Below, piece by piece: positions 1-7,951 of a stretch of DNA of 32,021 nt. The number at the start of each line of letters is the position of its first letter. Position 1 is the stretch's first letter. This DNA comes from a bacterium. GTDB taxonomy: Bacteria > Bacillota > Clostridia > Oscillospirales > Oscillospiraceae. Under the pieces are notes generated by a model. The model was not told where the DNA came from, did not search any database, and saw only the letters and a program-made list of their open reading frames with translations. The position numbers were made by a program, and so were the translations under genes. Location of the stretch: contig SFVI01000017.1 in NCBI GenBank assembly GCA_004560305.1, forward strand, positions 1 through 32,021, in the 5' to 3' direction.

Positions 1-1
1 G

Positions 2-55
2 CTGGATAATATGGACACATCAAATAATCAAAAAAATGAGGTATCAAATTTATGA
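2..55 (+). CDS. possible 3' end of an upstream gene (partial)
   Basis: An open frame enters from the left edge and stops at TGA 53-55, giving 17 residues rich in Asn, Asp, Ser and Gln. A strong plus-strand terminator follows 66 bases later, so some plus-strand transcript from outside the window ends here. Nothing in this short tail identifies a family, and it could be non-coding. Confidence 0.2.
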   Translation: MDNMDTSNNQKNEVSNL

Positions 56-120
56 AGCAAAATCCGTTAAATATGATGCCCAACAACGAGTGGGAATAAT
101 ACGAAGCAAGGCAACAAGAA

Positions 121-164
121 GGAGCTGCATCAAAACGGATCGTTTTGCTGCAGCTCCTTTTTTT
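121..164 (+). terminator. intrinsic terminator of an upstream gene
   Basis: GGAGCTGCA (121-129) pairs with TGCAGCTCC (149-157), and CAAAACG (131-137) pairs with CGTTTTG (141-147), closing on a GAT loop. A run of seven T follows on the plus strand. On the minus strand the stem lacks a good T run, so the plus direction is preferred. Confidence 0.85.
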
Positions 165-167
165 ACT

Positions 168-1274
168 TTACAGCACAAATTGATACAGCCCCAGCAGCAA
201 TGCCAGCAGACTGAAGTTCACAAGCGAGAACAGCCCCAGGAACTTGCCGCTGCTGGCGTGCTCCGAATGGGCGTAGAGCTTCAGGCTGATGAGACTGGCC
301 AGACTGGCCACCGGGGTGCCCAGGCCGCCGATGTTCACCCCCAGCAGCAGCTCCCGCCCGGCCTCCGTGAAACCGGAGAGCAGCAGTGCGGCGGGCACAT
401 TGCTGATCACCTGACTGGTGAGGGCGGCGGTGAGCAGCTCCCGCCCGGCCAGCAGCCGGCGCAGCAGCGCCTCCACCGCGCCGATCCGGGCCAGATTCCC
501 GGAAAAGACAAAAAAGCACACAAAGGTCAACAGCAGCAGAAAATCCGCCTTGCGCAGCCGCCGCCGGTCCAGTACCAGCAGCACCAGCACCAGAATGCCC
601 AGCATCCACTGCCAGGCCAGCAGCCGCAGCACCGCCAGCAGGCACAGCAGGAACAGCGCCAGGTACAGGATAAGCCCCTTCTTGTCCACACAGGGCGCCT
701 CCCCAAGAAACACCTCCACCCGGGCCTTTGGCAACCGCAGGCTCAGCAGCAGCACCGCCAGAAGGCTCAGCAGCCACAGGGGAAGCGTGGCAGCGAGGAA
801 ATCCCCCATGCCCAAGCCGTAGCGGGAGTAGAGATACAGGTTCTGGGGATTGCCCACCGGGGTCAGCACGCTGCCCAGATTGGCGGCCACGGTTTGCAGC
901 ACCACCACCCAGATCAGTTCCTTCTCCTGATGGGCCATGCCCAGCACCACCACCGCGAAGGGCACAAAGGTCAGCAGCGCCACATCGTTGGTGATCAGCA
1001 TGGCACTGAAAAAGCAAAGCAGCACCAGCATCAGCCCCAGGAGACGGACAGACCCGGCCCGCTCACAGAGCCGGTGGGCCAGCGCGGCAAAGACCCCTGC
1101 GTGGCGCAGCCCGGCCACCACCACCATCAGGCAGTACAGCAGCGCCAGGGTGCGAAAGTCGATATAGCTCCAGTAGGCCCCGTCCGGCGGCACAAAGAAG
1201 CAGCTGACCAGCGCCGCGGCAAAGGCGGCGCAGAGGGTCAGCTCCTGTTTCACAAAGTCTTTTACCCGGCTCAT
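168..1274 (-). CDS. SLC13/ArsB-type anion or metabolite permease
   Basis: A 368-residue, Leu-rich polytopic membrane protein. Two motifs typical of the ion transporter superfamily (SLC13, ArsB, CitMHS) occur in the two halves: LTPVGNPQNLYLY near residue 140 and SNVPAALLLSGF near residue 290. These are the re-entrant helix-breaking loops that form the substrate and Na+ sites in this superfamily. The protein is somewhat short for the family (often 400-450 residues). The start codon overlaps the stop of the upstream Nudix gene (ATGA), so the two are probably translated together. The substrate cannot be read from sequence; dicarboxylate, citrate or an oxyanion are possible. The family is clear, the substrate is not. 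Confidence 0.75.
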   Translation of the reverse strand: MSRVKDFVKQELTLCAAFAAALVSCFFVPPDGAYWSYIDFRTLALLYCLMVVVAGLRHAGVFAALAHRLCERAGSVRLLGLMLVLLCFFSAMLITNDVALLTFVPFAVVVLGMAHQEKELIWVVVLQTVAANLGSVLTPVGNPQNLYLYSRYGLGMGDFLAATLPLWLLSLLAVLLLSLRLPKARVEVFLGEAPCVDKKGLILYLALFLLCLLAVLRLLAWQWMLGILVLVLLVLDRRRLRKADFLLLLTFVCFFVFSGNLARIGAVEALLRRLLAGRELLTAALTSQVISNVPAALLLSGFTEAGRELLLGVNIGGLGTPVASLASLISLKLYAHSEHASSGKFLGLFSLVNFSLLALLLGLYQFVL

Positions 1275-1741
1275 AGCGCCATCGCCTTTCCGTCCAGGGC
1301 AGCGGCGACCAGCCGCTCTCCTTCATAGCGCAGCTTCAGGGAGAAAAAGGGCTGCTCGCTGTCCAATAAGCGGAGGAAGATCTTGTCCCCCTCCCAGATG
1401 GGCAGGGACAGAAGCCGCCGCTTCTCCACCCATTCCAGCTCCCCCTCGTCGCAGCTTTTCAGCTGCCCGGTGTAGCCGTCGGCGGTGAACAGGTGCATGT
1501 ACTCGCCGCCCCATTCATCGCTGACAAAGGTGACGATGCCCCGGTAGCGCCAGGCGGTGAGGGTGAGGCCCGTCTCCTCCTGCACCTCCCGCAGCATACA
1601 CTCCTCCGGGCTTTCCCCTTCTTCAAACTTGCCGCCTACGCCGATCCACTTGTCGTGGTTCTCGTCGTTGACCTTTTTGGTGCGGTGGAGCATCAGGTAG
1701 CAGCCGTCCCGCTCAATATAGCATAGAGATGTGTTTTTCAT
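1271..1741 (-). CDS. Nudix hydrolase (8-oxo-dGTP diphosphatase-like)
   Basis: A 156-residue protein with a full Nudix box, GX5EX7REUXEEXGU, starting at GKFEEGESPEECMLREVQEE. The Glu cluster binds the metal ion that activates water for cleaving a nucleoside diphosphate linked to another group. Overall layout (early HRTKKVNDENHDKWIGVGGK, box, then a Trp-rich strand) resembles small MutT-like house-cleaning enzymes of Firmicutes. I chose ATG 1741 because GGGGCG lies 7 bases upstream; ATG 1759 is in frame and also possible. It overlaps the permease gene downstream by four bases. Substrate is inferred, not shown. Confidence 0.8.
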   Translation of the reverse strand: MKNTSLCYIERDGCYLMLHRTKKVNDENHDKWIGVGGKFEEGESPEECMLREVQEETGLTLTAWRYRGIVTFVSDEWGGEYMHLFTADGYTGQLKSCDEGELEWVEKRRLLSLPIWEGDKIFLRLLDSEQPFFSLKLRYEGERLVAAALDGKAMAL

Positions 1742-1824
1742 GGTATCGCCCCGAATCATTCGAATCGCCTTATTTTACATAGGGACTCAGCCCTTGTCAA
1801 ATGAAAAATTGTGCAAAATTCCTT

Positions 1825-1853
1825 TTGAAAAATTCACAAAAAGAAGGTATAAT
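1825..1853 (+). promoter_or_regulatory. sigma-A promoter of the guanidine-IV-like operon
   Basis: TTGAAA (1825-1830), a 17-bp spacer and a perfect TATAAT (1848-1853). The predicted start near 1860 coincides with the first base of the structured leader, which supports both calls. Confidence 0.8.
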
Positions 1854-1860
1854 CAAGAAA

Positions 1861-1916
1861 AACAACGAGTAGCGTCTGCGTAAATCCAGTTGTGCAGAAG
1901 CTGCCCGTTTTTTATT
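1861..1916 (+). promoter_or_regulatory. guanidine-IV (mepA-motif)-like riboswitch, copy 1
   Basis: The leader folds as AACG, internal loop AGT, AGC, then CTGC closing a loop with GTAAATCCAG, then GCAG, GCT, GCC, CGTT and a T run (1908-1914). The same parts occur in copy 2 at 2199-2254: TAGC, the loop GTAAATCCAG, and GCTGCCCG before a T tract, although the helices differ in sequence. Known: the mepA motif is a compact terminator-type RNA that responds to guanidinium and usually precedes MATE exporter genes, acting as an on switch. The class is assigned from memory of the consensus plus the MATE gene in the operon, so a covariance search is the deciding test. It lies directly after the promoter and ahead of the 79-residue gene. 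Confidence 0.7.
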
Positions 1917-1954
1917 TTATATGATTATTTTATGATCTCAAGGAGGAAACACAA

Positions 1955-2194
1955 ATGAAACGGGTAAAAGCGGCCTGCATCTGTCAGACACTGCACTTCA
2001 TGCTGAAGGAAGATGTGGCCCATGACTACGCGGTGCGGCTGGTGCAGGATGAGGTGGCCCATTACAAGAAGAATCTGGAGCGCAACCACACCCGCTATAA
2101 GATCGTGGAGGAGACGGCACAGCCTGACGGCTCCATCCTGGTGAAGGTAATCAAACAGTACAATACCAGCCCGGTAGGCGACTATCTGGACTGA
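1955..2194 (+). CDS. 79-residue protein of unknown function between two riboswitches
   Basis: A small soluble protein with no signal peptide or membrane segment. The N-terminal half is helical and basic with a CIC pair at residues 8-10 and a QTLHFMLKED segment; the C-terminal half (about 45-72) looks like two short strands, YKIVEETAQ and GSILVKVIKQY. A perfect AAGGAGG (1940-1946) sits 8 bases before the ATG, so it is a real and probably well-translated gene. It is placed between two copies of the same guanidine-IV-like leader and upstream of a MATE exporter. Inference: it is induced by the same ligand and may help sense, bind or dispose of it. I do not recognise the family and give no function. 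Confidence 0.8.
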   Translation: MKRVKAACICQTLHFMLKEDVAHDYAVRLVQDEVAHYKKNLERNHTRYKIVEETAQPDGSILVKVIKQYNTSPVGDYLD

Positions 2195-2198
2195 GAGA

Positions 2199-2254
2199 AC
2201 AAAAGCGTGTAGCCAGCGGCGTAAATCCAGCAAACGCCGGGCTGCCCGCTTTTT
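2199..2254 (+). promoter_or_regulatory. guanidine-IV (mepA-motif)-like riboswitch, copy 2
   Basis: Begins five bases after the stop of the 79-residue gene. AAAGCG pairs with CGCTTT across an internal loop (TGT/GCC), then AGCC with GGCT, an AG bulge, and CGGCG with CGCCG, closing a loop that holds TAAATCCAGCAAA. A CTTTTTC tract follows, 23 bases before the MATE start codon. Loop and internal-loop bases match copy 1 while the helices differ, which is what selection on RNA structure leaves. No clear promoter precedes it, so it probably acts on transcripts that have already passed copy 1. Confidence 0.72.
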
Positions 2255-2277
2255 CATTGAGAGGAAAGGTGAAACCA

Positions 2278-3684
2278 ATGGATCATGCAAATCAGTTTTT
2301 GGGCACGGAGCGGATCGGGACGCTGATGCGGCGCTATGCCATCCCCTGTATCATCTCCCTGCTGGTGGGTGCCCTGTACAACATTGTTGACCAGATCTTC
2401 ATTGCCAACGCCAGCTATCTGGGCTCCTACGGCAATGCGGCCAACACGGTGGTCTTCCCCCTGACAGTGGTGGCCCTGGCTGTGGCGGTGATGATCGGGG
2501 ACGGCTGCTGCGCCTTCGTCAGCATCAGTCTGGGCAAACAGGAAGCCGGTACCGCCAAACAGAGCGTGGGCAACGCGGTGGTGATGACCATAATCAGCAG
2601 TCTGGCGCTGACGGCGGTCTACCTGCTTTTCCCGGGGCAGATTGTGGCCCTCTTCGGCGGCACCGTGAACGAAGAAACCTTCCGTTATTCGATGGAATAT
2701 TTCTTTTATATCGCTCTGGGCATCCCCTTTTATATGTTTGGCCAGGCCATGAACCCCATCATCCGGGCCGACGGCAGCCCCAAGTTCGCCATGGTCTCCA
2801 CCCTGGCAGGGGCCCTGGTCAACATCATCCTGGACCCGATCTTCATTTTCGCCTTCCGCTGGGGCATGATGGGCGCCGCGGTGGCCACAGTCATCGGTCA
2901 GGTGGCCACAGCCCTGCTGGCTGTCTGGTATCTGCTGCACATGAAGATCATCAAGCCGGGAAAAGAGGACTACCGCCTGAACGGGCCGGTCTGCGGCAAG
3001 ACCCTGGCCCTGGGCATCACCAGCTTCCTGTCCCAAATCAGCCTGGTGGCCGCCATGATGGCGGTGAACAATATGCTCCGTAAATACAGCGCCCTGGACC
3101 CTGTTTTCGGTCAGGACCAGTATGCCCAAATCCCCATGGCGGTGGTGGGCATCGTGATGAAGTTCTTCCAGATCGTCATTTCCATTGTGGTGGGCATGGC
3201 CGCCGGCTGCATCCCGGTGGCGGGCTTCAACATGGGGGCGGAGAAGTATGAGCGGGTCAAGGCGCTGTTCACCCGGCTGCTGCTGGCGGAAGCCACGGTG
3301 GGCGCGGCGGCGCTGATCCTGGTGGAGTTCTTCCCCCGGCAGATCATCGGTATCTTCGGCGCGGCCAACGAGAGCGCTTATTATACCCAGTTTGCCATCC
3401 GGGCCTTCCGCACCTACCTGTGCATGATGATCTTCGCCTGTGTGAATAAGGCCTGCTTCATCTTCCTCCAGGCCATGGGCAAGGCGGCGGCCTCCACCGC
3501 CCTGTCCATGATCCGGGAGGTGATCTTCGGCGTGGGCTTTGCCCTGGTGCTGCCGCTGTGGTTCGGACTGGACGGGGTGCTGTATTCCATGCCGGTGTCC
3601 GATCTGCTGACTTTTCTTGTGGCTATGTTCCTGATTGCCGGAACATATAAGGAATTGAATAAGAAGGGAGCGCTTGCACAATGA
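2278..3684 (+). CDS. MATE family efflux transporter (MepA-like)
   Basis: A 468-residue membrane protein of the multidrug and toxic compound extrusion family, with about 12 hydrophobic segments in two related halves. It begins with the usual GTERIGTLMRRYAIPCIISLLVGALYNIVDQIFI, and has GNAANTVVFPLTVVALAVAVMIGDG and PKFAMVSTLAGALVNIILDPIFIF, matching MepA/DinF-type exporters that use a cation gradient. ATG 2278 is chosen over the in-frame TTG 2257 because AAAGG lies 8 bases before it and the TTG falls at the edge of the riboswitch T tract. The preceding guanidine-IV-like switch suggests guanidinium or a related compound as substrate (inference). The last codon overlaps the next gene by four bases. 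Confidence 0.92.
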   Translation: MDHANQFLGTERIGTLMRRYAIPCIISLLVGALYNIVDQIFIANASYLGSYGNAANTVVFPLTVVALAVAVMIGDGCCAFVSISLGKQEAGTAKQSVGNAVVMTIISSLALTAVYLLFPGQIVALFGGTVNEETFRYSMEYFFYIALGIPFYMFGQAMNPIIRADGSPKFAMVSTLAGALVNIILDPIFIFAFRWGMMGAAVATVIGQVATALLAVWYLLHMKIIKPGKEDYRLNGPVCGKTLALGITSFLSQISLVAAMMAVNNMLRKYSALDPVFGQDQYAQIPMAVVGIVMKFFQIVISIVVGMAAGCIPVAGFNMGAEKYERVKALFTRLLLAEATVGAAALILVEFFPRQIIGIFGAANESAYYTQFAIRAFRTYLCMMIFACVNKACFIFLQAMGKAAASTALSMIREVIFGVGFALVLPLWFGLDGVLYSMPVSDLLTFLVAMFLIAGTYKELNKKGALAQ

Positions 3685-4256
3685 AAAACAGAGTGGTAAC
3701 CATCAGCCGGGAGTTCGGCAGCGGCGGCCGCACCATCGGCCGGAAGCTGGCGGAGGAGCTGGGCATCCCCTGCTATGACGCGGAGCTGATCCAGCAGCTG
3801 GCCCAGGAGAGCGGCTTCAGCGAAGACTATATCCGGGACGCGGGAGAGTACGCCCCCGGAGGCTATCTGTCCCTGCTGTCCAACCGGGCCTTCGCCCTCA
3901 CCAATGAGGACGTGCTCTGGGAGCTGCAATACAAGGTCATCACAGACCTGGCGGAAAAGGGACCCTGCGTCATTGTAGGCCGCTGCGCCGACTATATTCT
4001 CCGGGACACGGCGGACTGCCTGAAGGTGTTTATCCACGCGGATATGGGCTTTCGCGCAAAGCGGATTGTGGAGGTCTACGGGGAGCGGGAGCAGTCCCCG
4101 GAGCAGCGGCTGAAGGATAAGGATAAGCGCCGCGCTGCTTACCACCGCTTCTATACCAACATGAAGTGGGGCCACGCCCAGAACTATCACATCTGCCTGG
4201 ACAGCGGCAAGCTGGGCATTGACAGCTGCGTGGAAATTCTCAGGCAGCTGTACTGA
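3681..4256 (+). CDS. cytidylate kinase-like family protein
   Basis: 191 residues. It opens with VVTISREFGSGGRTIGRKLAEELG, the modified P-loop of the cytidylate-kinase-like family (residues 9-20), followed by PCYDAELIQQLAQESGF. A second motif, CVIVGRCADYILRD, sits near residue 95, and the R-rich KDKDKRRAAYHRFYT lid segment near 145. ATGA overlap with the MATE gene shows translational coupling; this pairing of a MATE exporter with a kinase-like partner is common in Clostridia as far as I recall. True cytidylate kinase is normally encoded elsewhere, so the substrate of this paralogue is unknown. Confidence 0.85.
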   Translation: MKNRVVTISREFGSGGRTIGRKLAEELGIPCYDAELIQQLAQESGFSEDYIRDAGEYAPGGYLSLLSNRAFALTNEDVLWELQYKVITDLAEKGPCVIVGRCADYILRDTADCLKVFIHADMGFRAKRIVEVYGEREQSPEQRLKDKDKRRAAYHRFYTNMKWGHAQNYHICLDSGKLGIDSCVEILRQLY

Positions 4257-4275
4257 CCGCCCCGCAAATACGAAA

Positions 4276-4307
4276 AGCCCGGCACCGTTTCAGTGCCGGG
4301 CTCGGTT
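4276..4307 (+). terminator. terminator after the MATE-kinase operon (probably bidirectional)
   Basis: AGCCCGGCAC (4276-4285) pairs perfectly with GTGCCGGGCT (4293-4302). The plus strand continues with CGGTTT, the minus strand with TTTTCG, so it can serve both the plus-strand operon and the groEL remnant read on the minus strand. Confidence 0.8.
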
Positions 4308-4336
4308 TATGCTTTGGATTCGGCTTTCGGCGTGGA

Positions 4337-4408
4337 TCAGTACATGCCGCCCATGTCGCCGTACTGGCCGTTGGCGGCATCGAAACCATAGGTGGTGCTG
4401 GTACTGCG
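4337..4408 (-). pseudogene. groEL 3'-end remnant with internal deletion
   Basis: Read on the minus strand, this stretch encodes RSTSTTYGFDAANGQYGDM followed directly by GGMY and a stop. The intact GroEL in this window has NSASVTYGYDAANDQYGDM at residues 470-488 and ends in GGDMGGMY at 541. Of the 19 residues before the junction, 14 are identical. The 49 or so residues between are missing; the join falls in GDM, which occurs on both sides, as expected for a deletion between short repeats. The last 25 bases (from TCAGTACATG) are identical to the end of intact groEL. No start codon remains, and the lipoprotein gene begins 15 bases further along. Confidence 0.8.
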
Positions 4409-4423
4409 AAAGGTCTTTTTGCA

Positions 4424-5209
4424 TTATAGCTCTATTGTAACGCCTAATACATATAGGCCGTCAGAACCCATAAAGGCATAAGTTAAGCCGTTTTTTGTGA
4501 TTGTGCCATCGTAATTCAAATCACTTGCCATTTCTTTTACTTCTGAAAAACTCAAGGAAGGATCACATGTCCCAATAAAAGCAACCAAAACACGGGCTAT
4601 ATAATCTGATCCTTCGATAGCCCCCAAAATTTGGTTAAAGCATGCGTCCTTCCTTTGGCTGGTGGTTATGGCATCATCATTGTGACTAAACATGAAAGCA
4701 CCAACTCCTTCTCCGTCCAAAAAAATGTCGCATGTGAAAGTATCCTCGCGAGAGCCTGATGCAGCGGATAAATAATTGCCAACCATTTCATCAAACTTTT
4801 TATCAAGCCTCAGGGTAAACTGCCTCGGAGAAAACAAAAAGATTTCATTATCATGTAGCTGGTCTAATGCAGTTGTCTTTTTGTCCAACTCAGCGCTGCA
4901 CACAGTACATTTTTTTTTCAACGTTTCAGTTGCATTTACCAGATCGGTTTCAACAGTCTCCCAGCTACCCTCCGTATGCCCCAAAGGGTCTCCTTCGGTA
5001 AGACCACATACGGCACACGTTTTTGGGTGCTCACAATCTGCTTCAGACCAAGTGTGCCCTAGGGCTTCGCCCTCTGTTTCTCCACATTTACTGCAAGTTT
5101 TTGGCTCTGTGCATGTTGCATCATCCCATTCGTGATCGCACCCACAGCCGGTTAATACCAGTACAGACAATAGAATTGCAAGGATAGCGGCGATAAACTT
5201 TCTCTTCAT
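4424..5209 (-). CDS. lipoprotein with tandem Cys-rich (CxxC) repeats
   Basis: 261 residues. A signal peptide ends in the lipobox LTGC (residues 19-22), so the mature protein is anchored by Cys22. Two 26-residue repeats follow, C33..KTCSKCGETEGEALGHT and C59..KTCAVCGLTEGDPLGHT, each with a CxxCG knuckle, then a third CTVC near residue 101. Such repeats occur in surface proteins of gut Firmicutes and may bind zinc or form disulfides. The C-terminal 140 residues resemble no family I recognise. Base composition is clearly more AT-rich than its neighbours, and it shares an operator-bearing intergenic region with a divergent XRE regulator, which suggests recent acquisition. Confidence 0.75.
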   Translation of the reverse strand: MKRKFIAAILAILLSVLVLTGCGCDHEWDDATCTEPKTCSKCGETEGEALGHTWSEADCEHPKTCAVCGLTEGDPLGHTEGSWETVETDLVNATETLKKKCTVCSAELDKKTTALDQLHDNEIFLFSPRQFTLRLDKKFDEMVGNYLSAASGSREDTFTCDIFLDGEGVGAFMFSHNDDAITTSQRKDACFNQILGAIEGSDYIARVLVAFIGTCDPSLSFSEVKEMASDLNYDGTITKNGLTYAFMGSDGLYVLGVTIEL

Positions 5210-5259
5210 CCAATGAATCCTCCTTTTTCTGAAAGAATATTGCTACTCAAGGTATAATG

Positions 5260-5288
5260 ATTATAATTCTAAATTAGAATTAAATCAA
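5260..5288 (-). promoter_or_regulatory. lipoprotein promoter with palindromic operator in its spacer
   Basis: On the minus strand TTGATT (5288-5283) and TATAAT (5265-5260) are 17 bases apart. The near-perfect palindrome TAATTCTAAATTAGAATTA (5264-5282) fills the spacer, so a bound protein would block RNA polymerase. Confidence 0.65.
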
Positions 5289-5300
5289 GTGCATTTGCCA

Positions 5301-5325
5301 TTATAATTCTGAAAAAGAATTATAA
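5301..5325 (+). promoter_or_regulatory. palindromic operator and -10 region of the XRE gene
   Basis: TTATAATTCT (5301-5310) and AGAATTATAA (5316-5325) form a perfect 10-bp inverted repeat around GAAAA. It shares the half site TAATTCT with the operator at 5264-5282 and contains a possible -10, TATAAT (5302-5307). The most economical reading is autorepression by the XRE protein. Confidence 0.65.
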
Positions 5326-5339
5326 TGGATGGTGATTCC

Positions 5340-5594
5340 ATGAAGCCCAGGAGAGCGCCGTATGGGACAAAGAACATCAGTGGGGCCAACATTGAGAGGC
5401 TTCGGAAGGAACGGAAGATGAAGCAGGCTGATTTGGCATCACAGATGCAGACTTTGGGGGTGGATATTGACCCAAGCAGCTTGTCCAAGCTGGAAGGTCA
5501 GCAGAGAATTGCAACAGACATTGAGCTTCGAGCGATTGCAAAGATATTCAATCTCAAAATTGATGATCTTGTACCCCCGTATGATGGGGAGTGA
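5340..5594 (+). CDS. XRE family helix-turn-helix transcriptional regulator
   Basis: 84 residues, essentially one HTH domain. NIERLRKERKMKQADLASQMQTLGVDIDPSSLSKLEGQQRIATDIELRAIAKIFNL has the Cro/C1 pattern: helix 2 KQADLASQM, recognition helix near DPSSLSKLEGQQR, then DIELRAIAKIF. ATG 5340 is chosen over ATG 5325 because GGTGAT (5331-5336) gives correctly spaced pairing with 16S rRNA, whereas the earlier ATG has no binding site and overlaps the operator. It diverges from the lipoprotein gene, with matching palindromes over both promoters. The size and layout are like regulators of small mobile or phage-derived modules, though no integrase is present. Confidence 0.82.
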   Translation: MKPRRAPYGTKNISGANIERLRKERKMKQADLASQMQTLGVDIDPSSLSKLEGQQRIATDIELRAIAKIFNLKIDDLVPPYDGE

Positions 5595-5648
5595 TGCTCA
5601 GCTTGTAATTCAGGCCGCTGTCAAGCAGAGAATGGAGCGGGAGAAATA

Positions 5649-5677
5649 AAAAGGGGGGCGGCAAAAACCGACGCCCT
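5649..5677 (-). terminator. minus-strand hairpin, second terminator after groEL
   Basis: On the minus strand AAGGGCG and CGCCCCCCTT form a stem around TCGGTTTTTGC, followed by TTTTT. It lies beyond the first groEL terminator and could also end read-through transcripts running towards the XRE gene. Confidence 0.5.
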
Positions 5678-5730
5678 TGATATATTATTCCGCATTGCGT
5701 AAAGGCAATCGAATGCAACACTGGCTGCAG

Positions 5731-5765
5731 CAAAAAAACCGACACCCACATGAGTGAGTGTCGGT
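5731..5765 (-). terminator. groES-groEL operon terminator
   Basis: ACCGACAC (5738-5745) pairs with GTGTCGGT (5758-5765), and on the minus strand the stem is followed by seven T (5737-5731), a textbook intrinsic terminator 100 bases after the groEL stop. Confidence 0.85.
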
Positions 5766-5865
5766 CTTCCGTATTGGGCTTAATTCCGATTGCGTGTAAA
5801 TTCCGTGTATTTTGTCCGCATGGTTACGCAAAAACACCGGACTTACAGGGCCTTGCGGGCTTTTC

Positions 5866-7491
<1,626 letters not shown>

Positions 7492-7509
7492 TGTAATATC
7501 CTCCTTGCT

Positions 7510-7794
7510 TTACTCGATGACGGCCAGAATGTCGCCCTGACGCACGATGGTGTACTCCACGTCGTCCAGCTTCACCTTGCTGCCGCTGTACTTGCCCACC
7601 AGAACATTCTGGCCGGCCTTGACAATCATCTTTACCTCGTTGCCGTCCACCATGCCGCCGGGGCCTACCTCAACGACTTCGTAGACCTCAGGCTTCTCCT
7701 GGGCGGAAGCGGTCAGGAAAATGCCGGAGGAGGTGCGCTCCTCAGCCTCGTTCTGCTTGAGAACGACTCTGTCAGCCAAAGGTTTCAGTTTCAT
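7510..7794 (-). CDS. groES: co-chaperonin GroES (Hsp10)
   Basis: 94 residues: MKLKPLADRVVLKQNEAEERTSSGIFLTASAQEKPEVYEVVEVGPG is the standard N-terminal half, with the mobile loop at about 17-32 that docks on GroEL, and it ends VEYTIVRQGDILAVIE. It forms the seven-subunit lid of the GroEL chamber. ATG 7794 is chosen because GGAGG (7807-7803) lies 8 bases upstream and the family starts here; the in-frame extension to 7845 runs into the CIRCE operator and is not coding. Confidence 0.97.
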   Translation of the reverse strand: MKLKPLADRVVLKQNEAEERTSSGIFLTASAQEKPEVYEVVEVGPGGMVDGNEVKMIVKAGQNVLVGKYSGSKVKLDDVEYTIVRQGDILAVIE

Positions 7795-7834
7795 ACTATA
7801 TACCTCCATAAGTTTATTACAAAATTCAACATCG

Positions 7835-7861
7835 TTAGCACTCAATCAACCAGAGTGCTAA
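7835..7861. promoter_or_regulatory. CIRCE operator (HrcA binding site)
   Basis: TTAGCACTC (7835-7843), nine bases, GAGTGCTAA (7853-7861): an exact match to the CIRCE consensus. HrcA binds here to repress groES-groEL until heat or misfolding stress removes it. It lies between the promoter and the groES start. HrcA itself is not in this window. Confidence 0.98.
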
Positions 7862-7869
7862 CGATGCTA

Positions 7870-7897
7870 ATAATAACACACTTTTCTATTTTTGCAA
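7870..7897 (-). promoter_or_regulatory. groES-groEL promoter
   Basis: On the minus strand TTGCAA (7897-7892), a 16-bp spacer and TATTAT (7875-7870). The start site would fall just upstream of or at the CIRCE repeat, as is usual for HrcA-controlled operons. Confidence 0.65.
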
Positions 7898-7951
7898 TAC
7901 CCTTAGGCAAAAAATCCGGGCAGAATTTTATAAATTTTTTGTTACGAGTTT

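Noticed and set aside
36..1328. 430-residue plus-strand open frame rich in Gln and His
   Set aside because: It is the antisense shadow of the permease and Nudix genes; its composition is a by-product of GC-rich membrane-protein codons and it has no ribosome binding site.
1861..1916. Reading the leader as a plain terminator or as a fluoride, preQ1 or guanidine-II/III switch
   Set aside because: The conserved loop and internal-loop bases shared with 2199-2254 exceed what a plain terminator needs, and the other riboswitch consensus sequences do not fit.
2254..3681. 475-residue minus-strand frame opposite the MATE gene
   Set aside because: His/Gln/Gly-rich low-complexity antisense frame; the plus strand has clear MATE motifs.
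3681..4256. Annotation as housekeeping cytidylate kinase (cmk)
   Set aside because: The P-loop context SREFGSGGRTIG and shorter lid are those of the cytidylate-kinase-like family, not of canonical Cmk.
5467..5649. 60-residue frame overlapping the end of the XRE gene
   Set aside because: Looks like a possible frameshifted tail of the regulator, but the HTH domain is already complete in the annotated frame and no slippery site is evident.
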